A stretch of DNA of 10,996 bases from Silvimonas sp. JCM 19000 (GTDB taxonomy: Bacteria; Pseudomonadota; Gammaproteobacteria; Burkholderiales; Chitinibacteraceae), in the NCBI GenBank assembly GCA_001313065.1, contig BBFD01000134.1, forward strand, positions 1-10,996, in the 5' to 3' direction. The first letter of the stretch is position 1, and each line of letters begins with the position of its first letter. The position numbers and the translations under genes are program-made. The notes beneath the pieces were generated by a model, which was not told the DNA's origin, ran no database searches, and saw nothing but the letters and a program-made list of their open reading frames with translations. Shown here in pieces: positions 7,900 through 10,996 of the stretch.

Positions 7900-9213
7900 T
7901 TAGATCTGTTCAGCCACAGATCGTGTTCGTCGGCATCGGTGATGCGGACTTTCACGAAATCACCCACCTTCACATCAGCGCTGGGGTCGAAATAAACAAG
8001 GCCGTCAATCTCGGGCGCATCGGCGTACGAACGCGCCACGGCGCCTTCTTCGTCAATCTCATCAACCAGCACCGTCATTTCGCGACCCACGCGCGCTTGC
8101 AAGCGCGCTGCAGAAATTGCCGCCTGCTTTTCCATAAAGCGCTGCTTGCGCTCTTCCGCCACGTCCGCCGGCACATGGTCCGGTAGATCGTTGGCGGTGG
8201 CGCCTTCCACCGGCGAATAGGTGAAACAGCCACGCGGTCGAGTTGCGCTTCGTCGAGGAAATCGAGCAATTCCTGGAATTCGGCTTCGGTTTCGCCGGGG
8301 AAACCAACAATAAACGTCGAGCGAATGACCAGATCGGGGCAAATCTCGCGCCAGGCCTTGATGCGCGACAGCACATTGGCCGAGCTGGCCGGGCGCTTCA
8401 TCAATTTAAGAATGCGTTGGCTGGCGTGCTGGAACGGAATATCCAGATACGGCAACACCTTGCCTTCGGCCATCAGCGGGATGATTTCGTCCACGTGCGG
8501 ATACGGATAAACGTAATGCAGACGCGTCCACACACCCAGCTTGCCCAGCTCCACCGCCAGTTCGGTCATGCGGGTTTTAACCGGACGGCCTTCGTGGAAA
8601 CCGGTCTTGTATTTAACGTCGACGCCATAGGCGCTGGTGTCTTGCGAAATCACCAGCAATTCTTTAACGCCCGATTTAACCAGGTTTTCCGCCTCGCGCA
8701 GCACTTCGTGCACCGGACGGCTGACCAGATCACCACGCATCGACGGGATGATGCAGAACGTGCAGCGATGATTACACCTTCCGAAATCTTGACGTAGGCG
8801 TAATGCTTGGGGGTCAGTTTGATACCGGCTGCGGGCACCAGATCCACAAACGGATCATGCGGCTTGGGCAGATGCGTGTGGATTTGCGTCATCACTTCGT
8901 CTTTGGCATGCGGACCAGTCACGGCCAGCACTTTGGGATGCACGCCACGAATCAGATCGCCATCACCCTTCGCGCCCAGACAGCCCGTAACGATGACCTT
9001 GCCGTTTTCCGCCAGCGCCTCGCCAATCGCATCCAGCGATTCCTGCACCGCCGAATCGATAAAACCACAGGTGTTGACCACGACCATGTCGGCATCGTCA
9101 TACGAGGCCGAAATCAGATAACCCTCGGCGCGCAGCTGGGTCAGAATCTGTTCGGAATCAACCAATGCCTTGGGGCAGCCTAGCGAGACAAAACCAACTT
9201 TTGGGGCGTTCAT
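7900..9213 (-). CDS. rimO: Ribosomal protein S12 methylthiotransferase RimO (frameshifted)
   Basis: RimO is a radical-SAM enzyme with two 4Fe-4S clusters that adds a methylthio group to an Asp of ribosomal protein S12. The N-terminal methylthiotransferase domain shows its three cluster cysteines at 13 ([14 protein letters not shown]), 49 (VVNTCGF) and 78 (VTGCLGAK). The SAM-binding cluster motif C-NHR-C-TF-C appears near residue 150 once one T is restored at about 8775. After it come [12 protein letters not shown] and [31 protein letters not shown] is intact. The C-terminal TRAM domain ends [13 protein letters not shown]. Other breaks are near 8227 (one G missing, restoring [11 protein letters not shown]) and 7915 (one G missing, giving WAEQI and a stop at 7900-7902). 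The three corrections give exactly 439 codons, the family length. The start at 9213 has GGAGAG 7 bases upstream. [12 protein letters not shown] distinguishes RimO from MiaB. Confidence 0.96.
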
Positions 9214-9605
9214 GAATGCTCTCCAGCAGGGCTGTAGCTGGAGGCCACGACCCGAATTCGCAAAACAAAACGCGCGAGTATACAGGTATTTACGTTTCTT
9301 CGACCCTCGGCGGGCTACGGGTGGCTGCGCCGCGCGTCTGATTGACGGGGCCGGGTGCGGGGCAGCCGAGCCGCAGCGGATTCTGGACAACAGTCTGACA
9401 TTGCGCGATGAGGGCTTGCAGATGGCGCCTAACTGATGCAACGGGAGTGGGGGCCAGTTGTCGGATCGGGCCATCGCCCTGCCCGACGGCCCGATCCCTA
9501 CTCGCCCACGGCAAGACAAATGCACTAACATCAGAAAGCCACAAGTCTGCTTCAAGTCAGACATTCTTGCTCAGATCTTCGTCTTTTCTTTGCTGGAGTT
9601 CGATC
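9214..9605. other. Divergent intergenic region between rimO and the PEP-CTERM gene
   Basis: No coding sequence is convincing here. The side next to rimO has an AT-rich stretch (9260-9300) with a fair -10 box. The middle (9301-9460) shows nothing I can name. A strong inverted repeat lies at 9463-9497: GGATCGGGCC and GGCCCGATCC, a perfect 10-bp stem with a 15-base loop. It sits about 110 bases before the PEP-CTERM start and could be a leader hairpin or operator. I looked for a sigma-54 box, found in front of some PEP-CTERM genes, and found none with correct spacing. Confidence 0.4.
9277..9282 (-). promoter_or_regulatory. Possible -10 box for rimO
   Basis: On the minus strand the sequence reads CCTGTATACTCG; TATACT is one base from the sigma-70 -10 consensus, in the only AT-rich stretch upstream of rimO. 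It would give a leader of about 55-60 bases. No convincing -35 box is 16-18 bases upstream (GTCGAA is the nearest), so this is tentative. Confidence 0.3.
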
Positions 9606-10331
9606 ATGAGCCTTATTGTCCGATCCGCATTGGTGCTTTCTTTTGCAATTGCCGCTCTTCCCGCTCAGGCCAGTTCGCTTTACAGCTCGGTGTCGCTCAA
9701 CTGGACCTTTACGCCCGATCTGACGCTCACATCGACGACGGTACCCTACATCTTGCATGACGACGCCACGCTGGCACTGGCACCCGTGATTACCGATACG
9801 GACGACAGGTCGACATTCGAAATGAGCTTTGCCGCAGACCCCGACCAAGGCTCCCTCTCGATACTGCAGACCGGCGTCCCCGGCCCGGCTTCCGTGAGCT
9901 ACGTTCAATTTTTTTTACAAGAACTACATACCAACGGCATTGCCGGGCAGATTACTTTTCACTATGACGTTGTGGCTTATGCAGACGCGTCGCTTAACAT
10001 TCCGGGCAGAGTGGTTAGCCAACCCGAGTTATCACTTGCTGTGCTCAATAGCACTACTACGCTGGACACCCCGCTATATGGCTATTCGCAACCCGGCTAC
10101 GTCGATATCAGGCTGTCTGCCCCGTTTTACGGTGAGTTCCTGGAGTCTGCGGGTACGTTCACGTTCAACCTGCCCGCTTTCAATACCGACGGGACAGACA
10201 AGTTTGTTTTACACGCTAACGCCAACACTCAGCTTTGGGCAGCGCCAATACCGGAGCCAGAAACGTGGGCGTTGATGGGGCTGGGCCTTGCGGGGATCAT
10301 CGCCCGCGCGCGCCGAGGGCGGAAAAAATAG
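9606..10331 (+). CDS. PEP-CTERM sorting domain protein
   Basis: This exported protein has a C-terminal PEP-CTERM signal, which an exosortase (EpsH/XrtA type) recognises; such proteins usually accompany exopolysaccharide or biofilm matrix production. The signal peptide is MSLIVRSALVLSFAIAALPAQA with likely cleavage after Ala22. Residues 23-210 are Thr/Ser-rich and beta-like, without Cys and without a domain I can name. The last 27 residues carry the tripartite sorting signal: PEP at 216-218 (IPEPETWALMG), a hydrophobic helix (LGLAGIIA) and a basic end (RARRGRKK). The start at 9606 follows GGAG with 7-base spacing; the same frame is open further upstream, but that part lacks any signal peptide. 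The gene reads through in one frame, although an eight-T run at 9909-9916 (QFFLQ) could hide a three-base excess. No exosortase is in the window. Precise function unknown. Confidence 0.9.
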   Translation: MSLIVRSALVLSFAIAALPAQASSLYSSVSLNWTFTPDLTLTSTTVPYILHDDATLALAPVITDTDDRSTFEMSFAADPDQGSLSILQTGVPGPASVSYVQFFLQELHTNGIAGQITFHYDVVAYADASLNIPGRVVSQPELSLAVLNSTTTLDTPLYGYSQPGYVDIRLSAPFYGEFLESAGTFTFNLPAFNTDGTDKFVLHANANTQLWAAPIPEPETWALMGLGLAGIIARARRGRKK

Positions 10332-10467
10332 CGCTTGAGAGAGAGCAAGTCGGTACCGGCGCGTCGGCTGATTGACACGACCGGCGCGACCGGTGCGCCG
10401 AAAACCCAGCGCCGAGTAACGCACCGGCCCAATGCGGTGACATCTCATACCAACGGGACGCGAGACT

Positions 10468-10485
10468 CGGGTGTAACCACACCCG
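10468..10485. terminator. Hairpin between convergent PEP-CTERM and cupredoxin genes
   Basis: CGGGTGT (10468-10474) pairs perfectly with ACACCCG (10479-10485) around a four-base loop AACC. It lies in the 165-base gap between two convergent genes, 12 bases beyond the cupredoxin stop, so it may serve as a two-way terminator. Neither side has a T run. The rest of the gap (10332-10467) is GC-rich, with CCGGCGCG-type partial repeats and no coding signal. Confidence 0.4.
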
Positions 10486-10496
10486 CCCTCCCCCAA

Positions 10497-10855
10497 TCAC
10501 ACCACATGCAGACTTCCCCCCATCTGCTCATGCCCACTGCCACAAAACACATCGCATAAAACGGCACCTCCCCGCTGGCAGCGCGGGCAGGTTTATGCGT
10601 GCGGTCTGGCCGGGGATGATGTCGGTGCGCAGGTGCAGGCTGGGTAAGGCGAAGCCCATCAAAACATCGGTGACTGTCAGTTCGATGATGGCGGGCTGGT
10701 TGGCGGCGATTTCCAGGGTCTCGGGCGTATAGGTAAAGCGGCGGGCGGCGATGCGGTAGACCTTGGGCGCGGGCGCTTCGGCCACGCGCCGTTAAAGCCG
10801 TAACCGATCAGCACCAGCCCGCGGCACGCGTCAGCAATTGGCGTCGGGACAGCAT
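10497..10855 (-). CDS. Tat-exported CuA-like cupredoxin (COX2-type domain; frameshifted)
   Basis: This is a small periplasmic copper-binding protein with a single cupredoxin domain like that of cytochrome c oxidase subunit II. The start at 10855 follows AAGGAG with 7-base spacing. It opens MLSRRQLLTRAA, a twin-arginine signal, and continues GLVLIGYGFNGA once one C is restored near 10827. The domain runs from RRFTYTPETLEIAANQPAII through TDVLMGFALPSLHLRTDIIP to the copper loop CDVFCGSGHEQMGG (C-x3-C-x3-H-x2-M), ending SLHVV at the stop 10497-10499. Breaks are near 10827, 10787 (one C each missing), and between 10540 and 10580, where one G and one T restore PAGEVPFLCDVFC. The result is 121 codons. 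The site where COX2 has its first CuA His (DVxHSF) is Met here. It has no membrane anchor. The upstream gene ends 2 bases before it, so they are an operon. The electron-transfer partner is unknown. Confidence 0.85.
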
Positions 10856-10857
10856 GA

Positions 10858-10996
10858 TCAGGCTCCTTGCAGCGGGAATTCAGTCAGCGCCGCGGCGCGG
10901 CCTTTGGCTTCGGCCACGCGGCGATATCCCAGCCTTTGTAGGGCGCGCTAGCATCCCACGCCACCGGCGTACGTTTGGGCTGCGAGCCTGGCGCGG
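10858..10996 (-). CDS. C-terminus of an unknown protein upstream of the cupredoxin (partial)
   Basis: Only about 46 codons are in the window. Read leftward from the right edge, the frame gives PGSQPKRTPVAWDASAPYKG and then WDIA. One G/C is apparently missing near 10919. The restored frame continues AVAEAKGRAAALTEFPLQGA and stops at 10858-10860, with the next gene's ATG 2 bases later and its ribosome site inside this gene's end. That tight junction supports both the frame choice and an operon with the cupredoxin. As written without the correction, the frame would stop earlier, after PKAAPRR. I do not recognise the product. A role in copper or respiratory electron transfer is only suggested by its neighbour. 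Confidence 0.55.

Noticed and set aside
9424..9440. Sigma-54 promoter (TGGCGC...GC) before the PEP-CTERM gene
   Set aside because: The GG and GC elements are 12 bases apart, not the required 10, and the -12 element is poor.
8650..9564. Longer rimO start at 9564
   Set aside because: The family N-terminus begins at [13 protein letters not shown] with a good ribosome site; the upstream part is not protein-like.
1..10996. True pseudogenes, or programmed or transcriptional slippage at A/T runs as in some reduced genomes
   Set aside because: Breaks hit housekeeping genes of all kinds, include many C/G losses that slippage at A/T runs would not explain, and correct to exact family lengths; sequence error is simpler.

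Overview
The window is a GC-rich chromosomal segment from a Gram-negative bacterium, most likely a betaproteobacterium. The reasons are a PEP-CTERM surface or exopolysaccharide-associated protein, an Hsp15 and TcdA of proteobacterial type, a TIGR02285-type periplasmic protein and short GGGTGGGTC..GACCCACC intergenic repeats. Neisseriales is my best guess inside that class, but this is weakly supported. I see no rRNA, tRNA, CRISPR array, transposase or prophage gene.

Layout, left to right. (1) A leftward ku gene (bacterial NHEJ), cut by the window start, faces two rightward overlapping unknown genes (1182-1929). (2) 1967-2519 is a four-copy tandem array of a ~145-bp unit. Each unit is a large imperfect palindrome that itself contains two small perfect palindromes. 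It lies between convergent transcription units. (3) A leftward, operon-like run follows: a TIGR02285-family periplasmic protein, hslR (Hsp15) and fumC. (4) A gene-poor stretch of about 400 bp with a good intrinsic-terminator structure leads into a rightward MHS-type major facilitator. (5) Leftward rimO (S12 methylthiotransferase) and tcdA (t6A dehydratase) come next; both act on the translation apparatus. (6) A rightward PEP-CTERM protein follows. (7) A leftward pair at the right edge is a Tat-exported CuA-like cupredoxin and the tail of an unknown upstream gene.

Almost every recognisable gene is broken into two to six reading frames. When read against its family, each can be restored by 1-2 base changes in short homopolymers: A/T runs are mostly too long, and C/G runs are too short by one (sometimes two). 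In most cases the restored lengths become exact multiples of three and match family lengths. I therefore treat these as full genes with sequence or assembly errors, not as pseudogenes. Coordinates below span the whole restored gene, so a straight translation of them will not give one protein.

Most of the content is ordinary housekeeping. The parts I would look at again are the nested-palindrome array, the two unknown genes next to ku, and the cupredoxin whose usual first CuA histidine appears to be methionine.
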